Part shown: positions 5,795-7,399 of the stretch, piece after piece
How the letters are laid out: the number at the start of each line of letters is the position of its first letter
How positions within the stretch are numbered: position 1 is the stretch's first letter
The notes under the pieces: generated by a model
Told to the model about the DNA's origin: nothing
The model's database searches: none
What the model saw: only the letters and a program-made list of their open reading frames with translations
Position numbers and translations under genes: made by a program
Assembly: GCA_035543875.1 (NCBI GenBank)
Contig: DATKIY010000188.1
Span: 1-7,399, forward strand
DNA length: 7,399 nucleotides
Reading direction: 5' to 3'
Source: DATKIY01 sp035543875
GTDB taxonomy: Bacteria > Actinomycetota > Actinomycetes > JAHEKZ01

Positions 5795-7399
<1,605 letters not shown>

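Overview
The window looks like chromosomal DNA from a high-GC Gram-positive bacterium (Actinomycetota). The reasons are the gene order hom-thrC-thrB followed by rho, which is a familiar actinobacterial arrangement; a Rho protein with a long, Arg- and Ser-rich N-terminal insertion; GTG starts on thrC, thrB and rho; and GC-rich codon use. The genus cannot be fixed from the sequence alone.

Layout: (1) bases 2-160 hold the 3' end of an unrecognised gene. (2) Bases 260-1585 hold a complete IS3-family insertion sequence very like mycobacterial IS6110, with orfA, orfB in the -1 frame, a full DDE triad and about 29-bp imperfect terminal repeats. (3) The IS is flanked by short, apparently degenerate coding-like DNA. 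(4) A small VOC/glyoxalase-like protein lies at 1740-2105. (5) A spacer with two perfect hairpins leads to the threonine operon: hom (2229-3521), thrC (3526-4605) and thrB (4605-5516), tightly packed on the + strand. (6) A 278-base non-coding stretch holds a GC hairpin, a possible SigR/SigH-type promoter and a highly structured, partly C-rich leader. (7) It ends in rho (5795 to the window edge), which lacks its last few dozen codons.

How it works together: Hom reduces aspartate semialdehyde to homoserine, ThrB phosphorylates homoserine and ThrC converts O-phosphohomoserine to threonine. The 4-base gap and 1-base overlap between these genes suggest one transcript with coupled translation. Hom carries a C-terminal ACT domain, which fits threonine feedback control. 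rho is likely a separate transcription unit with its own leader.

No clearly new multi-gene system is visible. The points most worth a second look are the rho leader with competing CCGG pairings next to its ribosome binding site, the paired hairpins and shared CCTCC segment just before hom, the altered slip site in the IS6110-like element, and the absence of lysA directly upstream of hom, where an IS and a VOC gene are found instead.
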